Assembly (NCBI RefSeq): GCF_009729095.1
Contig: NZ_VTGX01000001.1
Location: 1,054,001-1,118,000, forward strand
Reading direction: 5' to 3'
DNA from: Mycolicibacterium sp. CBMA 247
GTDB lineage: Bacteria > Actinomycetota > Actinomycetes > Mycobacteriales > Mycobacteriaceae
Length of the DNA: 64,000 bases
Shown: positions 36,282 through 44,777 of the stretch, in pieces
Position numbering within the stretch: the stretch's first letter is position 1
How the letters are laid out: every line of letters starts with the position of its first letter
The notes under the pieces: model-generated
What the model was told of the DNA's origin: nothing
The model's input: only the letters and a program-made list of their open reading frames with translations
Databases searched by the model: none
Translations under genes and position numbers: made by a program

Positions 36282-36425
36282 TCCGAACCTGCCGATCATG
36301 CCTGGGCGTACGTGTATCTCGCCTGCAAGGAACGTACGAAGTCGGTTACCGGGTGTGTGATCAACTCCGACGGCGGCCTGCACAGCCGCGGTCTGGTTCC
36401 GCTTGGCGGGGAACTGATCTCCTGA
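36282..36425 (+). pseudogene. 3' fragment of a short-chain dehydrogenase/reductase
   Basis: The plus strand encodes the last about 47 residues of a short-chain dehydrogenase: [20 protein letters not shown] followed by GCVINSDGGLHSRGL, the typical SDR C-terminus, ending at TGA 36423-36425. There is no upstream Rossmann motif or YxxxK in frame; sequence before about 36280 belongs to the aldolase fragment on the opposite strand. It resembles dihydrodiol dehydrogenases of aromatic catabolism, but the fragment is too short to be sure. Confidence 0.68.
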
Positions 36426-36476
36426 GTTCGGACCCTCGATCACCTGCCGAAGCGGTGGCGCTACATTTGGCTGAGA

Positions 36477-37382
36477 ATGGACATTCACCAGTTGCAATGC
36501 TTCATCGCGGTGGCAGAGGAGGGCACCTTCACCGCTGCCGGACTGCGCCTGCATCTCGCGCAGTCCGGTGTCAGCGCGCACATCAAGGCTCTCGAACGCG
36601 AGGTCGGGCAGCGACTGTTCGAGCGTCATCCGCGCGCGGTGAAGCTGACCGCCGCCGGCGAGGCCTTACTGCCCCACGTGCGGGCTGCGATGGACGCGCT
36701 TGCTTCAGGGCGCGCCGCCATCGACGGGCTCACCGGTCTGCTGCACGGCCGGGTGGCCATCGGGACCATAACGTCGATCTCGCCGCGCAGCGTCGACCTT
36801 CCACAGCTGCTGGCCTCATTTCATCGCATGCATCCCGGCGTCGACCTGTCCCTGGTCGAGGATTCCGCCTCGATGCTCACGCAACGTATCTCCGACGGGC
36901 GCCTGGATGTGGCGTTCACCAGCCTCACCGACGCGACGACCCGCGGCATGGAGGTTCGTGAACTCCATCGCGAGGCGGTGATCGCGATACTGCCGCCATC
37001 GAACGCACTCGCGGGTCGTGAGGAGGTGTCGTTGCAGGAGTTGGCCGAGCATCCATTGATTGCGCTGCCCGAAGGCTCCGGGCTGCGCTGGCAACTCGAC
37101 CGGACCCTCGAACGCGCTGCGGTTCGCGCGCGGATCGCCTTCGAGGCCAGTGACCCCGATGTGTTGGTTGCACTGGTCGAGCAGGGCCTCGGTGTTGGCC
37201 TGGTGCCGGAATCGGCGCGCGCGCAAAGTGATCAGCTGGTCGGCGTGCGGGTGTCCGATTTACCGCCGGGCCGGCTCGGAGTGATTTGGCGCGATCATCC
37301 CGCCGTGAACCCCGCCGCCCAGGCATTCGTCGAGCATGCGACGACCATGTCGGCAAGTAGTCGACGCCGGCAACCTAGCTGA
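36477..37382 (+). CDS. LysR-family regulator
   Basis: A 301-residue LysR-type regulator starting MDIHQLQCFIAVAEEGTFTAA with helix-turn-helix LRLHLAQSGVSAHIKALE, followed by the effector-binding domain. It resembles the LysR protein at 31062-31952 in its N-terminus and may be a distant paralogue. It converges on the UbiX gene with an 8-base overlap of ends. A TACATT box nine bases before the ATG could be its -10. It may regulate the decarboxylase operon or the broken catabolic genes beside it. Confidence 0.88.
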   Translation: MDIHQLQCFIAVAEEGTFTAAGLRLHLAQSGVSAHIKALEREVGQRLFERHPRAVKLTAAGEALLPHVRAAMDALASGRAAIDGLTGLLHGRVAIGTITSISPRSVDLPQLLASFHRMHPGVDLSLVEDSASMLTQRISDGRLDVAFTSLTDATTRGMEVRELHREAVIAILPPSNALAGREEVSLQELAEHPLIALPEGSGLRWQLDRTLERAAVRARIAFEASDPDVLVALVEQGLGVGLVPESARAQSDQLVGVRVSDLPPGRLGVIWRDHPAVNPAAQAFVEHATTMSASSRRRQPS

Positions 37383-37998
37383 GGTTGTGGCCGACGTGAG
37401 TCGGCCGGTCTCGACGCGCGGCACCCAGTCCGCGCCACCGTTTCGCCTGTGGGGCATCCAGCCCGAACTGATCGAGAATGCGCACCACGACGTGGTCGAC
37501 GATGTCGCCGATCGATTGAGGATGGTTGTAGAAGGCCGGCATCGGCGGCACGATGCGCGCGCCCATCCTGCTCAACGCCAGCATGTTTTCCAGATGGATG
37601 GTGTTCAGCGGGGTCTCTCGCGGCACCAGCACGAGCCGTCGGCCCTCCTTGAGCACGACGTCGGCGGCACGGCAGATGAGGTTGTCTGCCATCCCGTACC
37701 GGATGGCAGACAGCGTCCTCATGCTGCACGGCACGATGATCATCCCGGTGGTGTGAAACGAGCCGGACGAGATTGCCGCACCCTGTTCGCCCAGCTTGTA
37801 GGTGACGTCGGCCAGGGCGGCGACCTCGGACACCGTATGGTCGGTCTCCACCTCGATGTTCGATTTGCCCCAGGTGCTCATGACCAAATGGGTTTCCACG
37901 GAGGGCATCTCGCGCAACGTCTCCAACAGACGCACCGCGAACGGTGCGCCGCTGGCACCGCTGACCGCGACGATGATGCGCATCGGTGAGTCGGTCAT
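37375..37998 (-). CDS. UbiX/Pad1-type flavin prenyltransferase
   Basis: A 207-residue UbiX-family flavin prenyltransferase, which attaches dimethylallyl phosphate to FMN to make prenylated FMN, the cofactor of UbiD decarboxylases. The start [20 protein letters not shown] and the later SSGSFHTTGMIIVPCSMRTL and LVPRETPLNTIHLENMLAL blocks are family-defining. Its ATG overlaps the stop of the PPOX-type gene (TGATG). The gene for a UbiD decarboxylase lies just upstream in the same operon, so this enzyme likely supplies the cofactor locally. Confidence 0.9.
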   Translation of the reverse strand: MTDSPMRIIVAVSGASGAPFAVRLLETLREMPSVETHLVMSTWGKSNIEVETDHTVSEVAALADVTYKLGEQGAAISSGSFHTTGMIIVPCSMRTLSAIRYGMADNLICRAADVVLKEGRRLVLVPRETPLNTIHLENMLALSRMGARIVPPMPAFYNHPQSIGDIVDHVVVRILDQFGLDAPQAKRWRGLGAARRDRPTHVGHNLS

Positions 37999-38462
37999 CA
38001 CGGCTGCTCGTATCGCACGCGAAGGCTGGCGAACATGGCGAGCGTCCTCGGCCAGTCCTCTCGTTCGGCGAGATCCGTGGACGTGTGAAATCGTACCGGT
38101 TGCAGCGGTATTCCGAGATCGTCGCGTTTGTGTTCGACGACGGTGAAGACGCAACCAAGGATGCCACGCTCGGCCAGCGAGCCTGCCATGCGCAACTTCA
38201 CGTGATGACAGGTCGTACCGTCGATGGCGATCAGGCCGGCGGTCCCGGTACGCCGAAGGTTGGCCCGGGTCCGCGGGCTCGCCACCACCGCGAACAACAC
38301 CGCCTCATCGGCGCTGGGCTCGAGCTCGGTTCGAGACAACAGCGCACTGTGCGGGTAACCACCGGTGTCGACGGTCAAGAACGCGAACGCCTGCTCCGTC
38401 ATGTCCACATCGGGGAAACCGCGTAGCAATTCGGCCACCTCACCGGGCACCTTCGACATCAT
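37998..38462 (-). CDS. PPOX-class (pyridoxamine oxidase-like) flavin-binding protein
   Basis: A 154-residue split-barrel protein of the pyridoxamine 5'-phosphate oxidase-like superfamily. The pattern [23 protein letters not shown] and [20 protein letters not shown] matches flavin- or F420-binding members. It lies between ubiD- and ubiX-like genes, 43 bases after the former and overlapping the latter by one base. A role in handling reduced or prenylated flavin for the decarboxylase is attractive but is inference. Confidence 0.72.
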   Translation of the reverse strand: MMSKVPGEVAELLRGFPDVDMTEQAFAFLTVDTGGYPHSALLSRTELEPSADEAVLFAVVASPRTRANLRRTGTAGLIAIDGTTCHHVKLRMAGSLAERGILGCVFTVVEHKRDDLGIPLQPVRFHTSTDLAEREDWPRTLAMFASLRVRYEQP

Positions 38463-38505
38463 TACTCCCCATTTCCTCGGCTATTTCCGTGACCACGGCA
38501 TACCG

Positions 38506-39945
38506 TCAGAGCGGCAGCGTCGCCTTCCACCGGTCCCGGATCTCGGCCCGGTACGGCTCGTCGAATCGATTCGCCCGGGGATAGGAGTCCTTCCACGCGA
38601 ACGGCTTACAGGCATCGATCAACACGATCCCCATCGACATGTCTCCGGCCTCACGCTTGGCCGGCGACAGCCGCGGGTCGATCGCGGTCGTGGGGGTCCG
38701 CAGCACGTGGATCGACTCGGCGGGATCGACACGGGTGAACAGCGCCCACAGCACGTGGTTGATGTCGGTGATGTCGATGTCCTCGTCGACCACCACGAAA
38801 TAGCGGTCCACTCCCCCGGTGCGCTTACGGCCGGCGGCAGCGAGCAGCGCATGCATGGCGTCGCCCGCACCTGTCTGTTCGATCGAGATCACCATCATGA
38901 GCTGACGCGCGTACGCCCAGACGCCCTTGATGTTCTGCACACCGGAGGCCTCCAGGTGATCCCAGGTGACCGACGCCGAGTACAACGGGACCGCCTGATC
39001 ACCGGCCGGAACGGTCGGGATCATCGGCGGGGCTCCGAGGATGATCGGTGAATCGCGGTGCAGGATGCGCTGGACCCGGACGACGGTCTCGTCTCCGGCG
39101 TGGGTGAAGTAGCCGGTCCATTCCCCGAACGGGCCCTCGTGCACCGATTCCTCTTCCACCGGAGGCATCTCGCCTTCGAAGACGATCTCGGCATTGGCCG
39201 GAATCGGCAGCCCGGTGCCGGGCGCGGAGATGACCTCGACACCGACGCCGCGCAGCCCGCCGGCGACGTCGTACTCACACACCCCGGACGGGGCGGCGAT
39301 GGCGGCAGCGGTGGTCAGAATGGGGTCGCAGCCGACCACCACCGCGATCGGGCAGGCCGTGCCCCGATCCCAGTACTTCTTGGCGATCGCGAGCGCGTGC
39401 CGGTTCCCCAGCATCCACAGCGATAGCCGGTCCTTGCCCTGCACACACCCGCGGTACGTGCCGACGTTGACCCAGCCGGTGTCCGGATCGCGCGTGATGA
39501 CCATGCACGCGGTTCCGATGTAACGTCCGCCGTCCCCATCGTGCCACCGCGGTGTCGGAAACATCTCCAGATCGACCTCGTCGCCCTCAAGCACGTTCTC
39601 CAGGATCGCGCCCTCGGAAACCTCGACGGGCGGAATGGGTTCGATGCGCTTGCCGAGGTCCTTCCAGGCGCGGATGATATCCATCGCCGGGGTGTCGGCA
39701 GGCAAGCCCAGCGCCACCGCGCACCGCGACACGGTCCCCATGAAATTGGTGAAGACGCGATAGCCCGACGGGTATCCGGGAATATCGTCGAAAAGTAGTG
39801 CTGGCCCCTCTTTCTCGGCCGACAACTCGGTGATGCAACCGATCTCGAGATCCCAATCGGCGCCCTTGATCGTCTGCACCTCGTTGGCACCGAGCTTCTC
39901 GGTCAACGTGTCGATGTAGTGCCGCAAGTCACGGAAAACCGCCAT
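38506..39945 (-). CDS. UbiD-family decarboxylase
   Basis: A 479-residue UbiD-family prenyl-FMN decarboxylase. Start MAVFRDLRHYIDTLTEKLG is typical, as are ALLFDDIPGYPSGYRVFTNF, the GPFGEWTGYF region carrying the catalytic glutamate and the VDEDIDITDINHVLWA block. UbiD enzymes reversibly (de)carboxylate aromatic or alpha,beta-unsaturated acids; phenolic acids such as vanillate or hydroxybenzoate are plausible here. AAGGGG lies eight bases before the ATG at 39945. The operon continues with a PPOX-type protein and UbiX. Confidence 0.9.
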   Translation of the reverse strand: MAVFRDLRHYIDTLTEKLGANEVQTIKGADWDLEIGCITELSAEKEGPALLFDDIPGYPSGYRVFTNFMGTVSRCAVALGLPADTPAMDIIRAWKDLGKRIEPIPPVEVSEGAILENVLEGDEVDLEMFPTPRWHDGDGGRYIGTACMVITRDPDTGWVNVGTYRGCVQGKDRLSLWMLGNRHALAIAKKYWDRGTACPIAVVVGCDPILTTAAAIAAPSGVCEYDVAGGLRGVGVEVISAPGTGLPIPANAEIVFEGEMPPVEEESVHEGPFGEWTGYFTHAGDETVVRVQRILHRDSPIILGAPPMIPTVPAGDQAVPLYSASVTWDHLEASGVQNIKGVWAYARQLMMVISIEQTGAGDAMHALLAAAGRKRTGGVDRYFVVVDEDIDITDINHVLWALFTRVDPAESIHVLRTPTTAIDPRLSPAKREAGDMSMGIVLIDACKPFAWKDSYPRANRFDEPYRAEIRDRWKATLPL

Positions 39946-40175
39946 GTCACTTAACCCCTTGCATCCGAATCTGTTTCGCGGATCGTGCCCGGCAGACGGG
40001 CCCACACCTCCACTCTGCGGGCGCAGCATCCATATGTCCAATAGATGGTTCTGATAATTGCCATCCGCTTGACGGATGGTTACCGTTCCGACTGCCGGCC
40101 CGGCAGCGTTGCTGCACCCAACGGGCAGGCAAGCGTGAGCTGGTCGAAATAAGGGTTACCTAACTCGCAGTGACG
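39946..40175. promoter_or_regulatory. UbiD operon upstream region with CCATCCG dyad
   Basis: CCATCCG (40061-40067) and CGGATGG (40073-40079) form a perfect 7-bp dyad with a 5-base spacer, about 120 bases upstream of the UbiD start. The related half CCATC/GATGG recurs at 40054-40058 (AGATGG). The rest of the 230 bases, up to the dnaE2 stop, holds no gene. Confidence 0.4.
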
Positions 40176-43100
40176 TCAGCGGAAGTCCCGGGACCGGGAG
40201 CCGACCCTCAGCTCGACCGGATCCATCCGATCGGCGATCACGGTGACCGCACCACTGGCGTTCTGCACGATGCCGCGGACCACCAGCGCCGGCGCCGTTT
40301 GCGCCAGCTTGCGGTAACGCGCCCACACCCCGGGGGCACACAGCACGTTGACCATCCCGGTCTCGTCTTCCAGGTTCATGAACGTCACCCCCTGCGCGGT
40401 CGCCGGGCGCTGCCGGTGAGTTACCGCCCCAGCAACCAGGATTCGGGTTCCGTCGACAACGCCCAGCAACTTGTCAGCGGGAATCACGCCCAGCGCATCA
40501 AGGTTGGCGCGCAGGTACTGGGTGGGATAGCTGTCCGGCGAGACACCGGTGGCCCACACGTCGGCCGCCGACAGCTCCAGCGCACTCATCCCGGGCAGTG
40601 CCGGGACGTGCGAGGAGGACCCCACCCCCGGCAGTCGGTCCGGCCGCTGGGTGGCCGCCGCACCCGCCGCCCACAGCGCCTCGCGCCGGCTGATCCCGAA
40701 ACAACCCAGCGCACCGGCGGTGGCCAGTGCCTCGGTCTGGGGTACCGACAGTTGCACCCGGTTGGTCAGGTCGATCAGGGTTTCAAACGGCCCGTTGGCA
40801 TATCGCTCGTCGACCAGGCGCTGGGCCAACTCATCACCGATGTGGCGGACACTGCCCAGCCCCAACCGCACGTCCATGCCGCGGTTCTCGCACGTCGCGT
40901 AGGCCAGACTGGCGTTGACATCGGGGCCGTGCACCACCACCCCGTGCCGGCGCGCGTCGGCGACCAGTGACTGCGGCGAGTAGAACCCCATCGGCTGGGC
41001 CCGCAGCAGTGCCGCACAGAACGCCGCCGGGTGGTGCAGCTTGAACCACGACGAATAGAACACCAGCGAGGCGAAGCTCAGCGAATGACTTTCCGGGAAC
41101 CCGAAATTGGCGAATGCCTCTAACTTCTCGTAGATCCGCTCGGCTACCTCGCCGGTGATGCCGTGAAGTTCACGCATACCATCGTAGAACCGGCTGCGCA
41201 GCCGTCGCATCTTCTCGGTGGAGCGTTTGGAACCCATGGCCCGGCGCAACTGATCGGCCTCGGCCGCAGTGAAACCCGCACAGTCGACTGCCAATTGCAT
41301 GAGCTGTTCCTGGAACAACGGGATTCCCAGGGTTTTTCGCAGCGCGGATTCCATCGACGGATGGTCGTAGGTGACTTTCTCCAAACCGTTACGGCGACGG
41401 ATATAGGGGTGCACCGAACCGCCCTGGATCGGACCGGGCCGGATCAGCGCCACCTCCACCACGAGGTCGTAGAACTCCCTCGGCTTGAGCCGCGGCAGCG
41501 TCGCCATCTGTGCCCGCGATTCGACCTGGAACACCCCGACCGAGTCGGCCTTCTGCAGCATCTCGTAGACCGCCGGTTCGGACAGATCCAGCTTGGCCAG
41601 GTCGACGGTGATGCCCTTGTGCTCGGCCAGCAGGTCGATGGCGTAATGCAGCGCCGAGAGCATGCCGAGGCCGAGCAGGTCGAACTTCACCAAACCGATT
41701 GCCGCACAGTCATCTTTGTCCCACTGCAGCACACTGCGGTTGGCCATGCGAGCCCACTCCACCGGGCACACGTCGGCGATCGGGCGGTCACAGATCACCA
41801 TGCCGCCGGAGTGGATGCCGAGGTGCCGCGGCAGATTGGCGATCTGGGTGGCCAGCTCGATCACCGGTTGCGGAATCTCGGCCGCCTCCGGCGAATCGGG
41901 GCGTCCGTTCCACCGGCTGAGCTGCTTGCTCCAGGCGTCCTGCTGCCCCTGGGAGAACCCCAGCGCCCGGGCCATGTCGCGGACCGCGCTGCGGCCGCGG
42001 TAGGTGATGACGTTGGCGACCTGAGCGGCATAGTCCCGGCCGTAGCGTTCGTAGACGTACTGAATGACGTTCTCCCGCAAGTCCGATTCGATGTCGATAT
42101 CGATATCGGGTGGCCCGTCGCGGGCCGGGGACAGGAACCGCTCGAACAGCAGCTCGTTGGCGATCGGATCGACGTTGGTGACCTTGAGTGCGTAGCAGAC
42201 CGCCGAGTTGGCCGCCGATCCCCTGCCCTGGCACAGAATGTCGTTGTCACGGCAGAACCGGGTGATGTCGTGCACCACCAGGAAATAGCCGGGGAACTTC
42301 AGCTGCTCGATGATCCGCAGTTCGTGTTCGATCTGTGCGTAGGCCTTGCCTGCGGCCCCAGGCGGCCCGTACCGCTCGACCGCCCCGGCCATCACCAACT
42401 GGCGCAGCCAGCTGTCCTCGGTGTGCCCGGCCGGGACGTCGAACGGTGGCAGCTGCGGGGCGATGAGCGCGAGCCCGAAAGCGCACTGCTCACCGAGATC
42501 CGCTGCGGCCTCAGTGATCTCGACGCCGAACAGCCGAGCCATCTCCTCCCCCGAGCGCAAGTGGGACCCGCCGAGCGGGGCCAGCCATCCCGCGGCGGTG
42601 TCCATCGAGTTGCGGGCCCGGATCGCGGCCATGGCCATGGCCAGCCGGCCCCGGTCGGGGGCAGCGAAGTGCGCACCGGTGGTGGCCACCACTCCGATTC
42701 CGAACCGCGGGGCCAACCCGGCCAGGACGGCATTGCGTTCGTCGTCGCACGGATGGCCGTGATGGGTGAGCTCGATGCTGACCCGGTCTGCGCCGAACCG
42801 GTCCACCAGGTCGGCGAGCACCTCGGCCGCGGCCTCCGGGCCTCCGGCCGATAAGGCCTGGCGGACATGGCCTTTGCGGCATCCGGTGAGAATGTGCCAG
42901 TGCCCGCCGGCAGCCTCGGTCAGCGTGTCGAAGTCGTAGCGCGGCTTGCCCTTCTCGCCACCGGCCAGGTGCGCCTTGGCGATCTCGCGGGACAGCCGCC
43001 GGTACCCCTCCGGACCGCGGGCCAGCACCAGCAGATGCGGGCCGGGCGGGTCCGGATCCTCGGTGCGGGGGATGTTCCCCAACGACAGCTCGGCGCCGAA

Positions 43101-43460
43101 CACCGTGGCCACGTCCAGCTCCCGAGCCGCCTCGGCGAACCGGACCACACCGTAGAGCCCGTCGTGATCGGTCAGCGCGATCGCCCGCAGGTTCAGCCGG
43201 GCGGCTTCCTCGACCAACTCCTCCGGCGTACTCGCACCGTCGAGGAAGCTGTAGGCGCTGTGCGCGTGCAGTTCGGCGTAACGCACCGAACCGTTGATGC
43301 GAGCGATATCGGGTAGTTGGTAGGCGCCGCGTTTGCGGGACCAGGCCGGGCTGTCCCCGCCGTCTCCGGCCGGCTCCAGCGGCAAGCCGGAGCGACGGGG
43401 CTTGCCGGTAAGCACCCGCTCCATTTCCGACCAGCTCGGCGGACCGTTATGCCAACCCAT
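40176..43460 (-). CDS. dnaE2: Error-prone DNA polymerase III alpha subunit DnaE2
   Basis: A 1094-residue C-family polymerase matching DnaE2 (Rv3370c). The PHP domain at the N-terminus begins YAELHAHSAYSFLDGASTPE; the palm carries PDIDIDIE with catalytic aspartates, and a C-terminal OB-fold ends the chain. DnaE2 performs mutagenic lesion bypass with ImuA' and ImuB, whose genes lie 9-11 kb away in this window. The ATG at 43460 (MGWHNGPPSW) is preceded at exactly six bases by a TATAGT -10, predicting a leaderless mRNA, with a perfect LexA box next to it. Confidence 0.97.
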   Translation of the reverse strand: MGWHNGPPSWSEMERVLTGKPRRSGLPLEPAGDGGDSPAWSRKRGAYQLPDIARINGSVRYAELHAHSAYSFLDGASTPEELVEEAARLNLRAIALTDHDGLYGVVRFAEAARELDVATVFGAELSLGNIPRTEDPDPPGPHLLVLARGPEGYRRLSREIAKAHLAGGEKGKPRYDFDTLTEAAGGHWHILTGCRKGHVRQALSAGGPEAAAEVLADLVDRFGADRVSIELTHHGHPCDDERNAVLAGLAPRFGIGVVATTGAHFAAPDRGRLAMAMAAIRARNSMDTAAGWLAPLGGSHLRSGEEMARLFGVEITEAAADLGEQCAFGLALIAPQLPPFDVPAGHTEDSWLRQLVMAGAVERYGPPGAAGKAYAQIEHELRIIEQLKFPGYFLVVHDITRFCRDNDILCQGRGSAANSAVCYALKVTNVDPIANELLFERFLSPARDGPPDIDIDIESDLRENVIQYVYERYGRDYAAQVANVITYRGRSAVRDMARALGFSQGQQDAWSKQLSRWNGRPDSPEAAEIPQPVIELATQIANLPRHLGIHSGGMVICDRPIADVCPVEWARMANRSVLQWDKDDCAAIGLVKFDLLGLGMLSALHYAIDLLAEHKGITVDLAKLDLSEPAVYEMLQKADSVGVFQVESRAQMATLPRLKPREFYDLVVEVALIRPGPIQGGSVHPYIRRRNGLEKVTYDHPSMESALRKTLGIPLFQEQLMQLAVDCAGFTAAEADQLRRAMGSKRSTEKMRRLRSRFYDGMRELHGITGEVAERIYEKLEAFANFGFPESHSLSFASLVFYSSWFKLHHPAAFCAALLRAQPMGFYSPQSLVADARRHGVVVHGPDVNASLAYATCENRGMDVRLGLGSVRHIGDELAQRLVDERYANGPFETLIDLTNRVQLSVPQTEALATAGALGCFGISRREALWAAGAAATQRPDRLPGVGSSSHVPALPGMSALELSAADVWATGVSPDSYPTQYLRANLDALGVIPADKLLGVVDGTRILVAGAVTHRQRPATAQGVTFMNLEDETGMVNVLCAPGVWARYRKLAQTAPALVVRGIVQNASGAVTVIADRMDPVELRVGSRSRDFR

Positions 43461-43466
43461 GCACCC

Positions 43467-43472
43467 ACTATA
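43467..43472 (-). promoter_or_regulatory. dnaE2 -10 element
   Basis: On the minus strand TATAGT (plus-strand ACTATA) lies six bases before the dnaE2 ATG, placing the transcription start at or next to the start codon. Confidence 0.65.
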
Positions 43473-43488
43473 TCGAACACCCGTTCGA
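43473..43488. promoter_or_regulatory. SOS box (LexA site) of dnaE2
   Basis: TCGAACACCCGTTCGA is a perfect match to the mycobacterial LexA consensus TCGAAC-N4-GTTCGA. It adjoins the dnaE2 -10 element, so LexA would block polymerase directly. Confidence 0.95.
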
Positions 43489-43555
43489 TATCCGAGCAAA
43501 GATTGTTCGGACAATTCCGCACCGTGCCATTGGTCAGTGGCAGTAACATTCGCGA

Positions 43556-44701
43556 ATGGCGTCTCGGCTGGAGGGACCACGAACCAACGCTCTGGGCAAC
43601 GTATTCGATCCGCACTCCAACGCACTGAATGCCTGGCGGCTCATCTTCGCCTCGATGGTGATCATGCAGCACTCCTGGCCGCTGACAGGCCGCCGGATGA
43701 GCGGCCCGTTCACCCAGCTGCTCACCGAAGTGTGGGTGGACGGCTTCTTCGTGATCTCCGGGTTCCTGATTACCTCGAGTTGGATGCGCCGCCCCAAGCT
43801 GCGTGAGTACCTGGCGGCACGGCTGCTGCGGATCTTTCCGGGGCTGTGGGTCTGCGTACTCGTCGTCGCGTTCGCTATCGCGCCCCTCGGCGTGCTCATG
43901 CAGCACGGAGAACCACTGCGGTTCTCGTCACAGCTCGCCTGGGCGCTCAACAACGGACTACTGAACGTCTTCTGCGGCGACATCGACGGCACCCCAACGG
44001 GAGTGCCCTGGCCGGGCGTCTGGGACGGTCCGCTGTGGACCTTGATCTTCGAACTGATCTGCTACGCCGCCGTTGCCGTGCTGGGTGTGGCCGGACTGAT
44101 GCGCAAACGCTGGACGATCCCGACGGCGTTTGCGCTCTCGCTGATCGGCGCCGCCGCGGTGGGCTACCCCGTGCTCGCGATCGAGACGATTCCGCAGATG
44201 GTGACCCGCTTCGCGTTGGCGTTCAGCGCAGGGACCTTGATCTATCAGTTCCGCGACAGGCTCCCGGCACGCTGGCCTCTGGTGGCACTGTGCGTGGTTC
44301 TCGTCGTGGCAGCCGGTCTGCTGCCGAACTACCGGGTTTTCGCGGCGTTGCCGTTGGCGTATGCCGTCATCGTGTCCGGCGCGTTGTTGAAACGGCTTCG
44401 GCCGCAACTGCGTAACGATATCTCGTACGGCATCTACATCTATGGCTGGCCGGTCCAGCAGCTGCTGGCGATGATGGGTCTGGCCTGGCTGCCGCCTGGC
44501 GTTTTCTTCGTCGTCGCGACCGCGGTCACGATCCCGCTGGCGGCGGCAAGCTGGTTCCTTGTCGAGAAGCGCGCCATGAAATTCAAGCGGCGGATACAGG
44601 AGGAACAGCCGGTTCAGCCGGGCACGCCCATGCGATGCGTGCCGACCACCGCCAACAGCCTCATGGCCTCCTCCGATGGTGACCCTGGCTCCGGGGTGTA
44701 G
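43556..44701 (+). CDS. Membrane acyltransferase (acyltransferase 3/OafA family)
   Basis: A 381-residue polytopic acyltransferase 3 protein. The N-terminal NALNAWRLIFASMVIMQHSW contains the family's R..H motif, followed by VWVDGFFVISGFLI (the F.SG.L signature) and about ten helices. These enzymes O-acylate sugars of surface glycans or lipids, taking acyl groups across the membrane. It is divergent from dnaE2. Its target is unknown, though cell-wall glycolipids are likely in a mycobacterium. Confidence 0.85.
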   Translation: MASRLEGPRTNALGNVFDPHSNALNAWRLIFASMVIMQHSWPLTGRRMSGPFTQLLTEVWVDGFFVISGFLITSSWMRRPKLREYLAARLLRIFPGLWVCVLVVAFAIAPLGVLMQHGEPLRFSSQLAWALNNGLLNVFCGDIDGTPTGVPWPGVWDGPLWTLIFELICYAAVAVLGVAGLMRKRWTIPTAFALSLIGAAAVGYPVLAIETIPQMVTRFALAFSAGTLIYQFRDRLPARWPLVALCVVLVVAAGLLPNYRVFAALPLAYAVIVSGALLKRLRPQLRNDISYGIYIYGWPVQQLLAMMGLAWLPPGVFFVVATAVTIPLAAASWFLVEKRAMKFKRRIQEEQPVQPGTPMRCVPTTANSLMASSDGDPGSGV

Positions 44702-44777
44702 ACCACCTCGTGATGCCGATCACGCCGCCGCCCCCTACGATTCCTCTGGGCTGGGGATTGGCTGTGAGAGGACGGCA

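Noticed and set aside
40150..40170. Possible IdeR iron box (AGGGTTACCTAACT)
   Set aside because: Only part of the 19-base IdeR consensus is matched and the two halves are out of phase; it also lies just after the dnaE2 stop rather than at a promoter.
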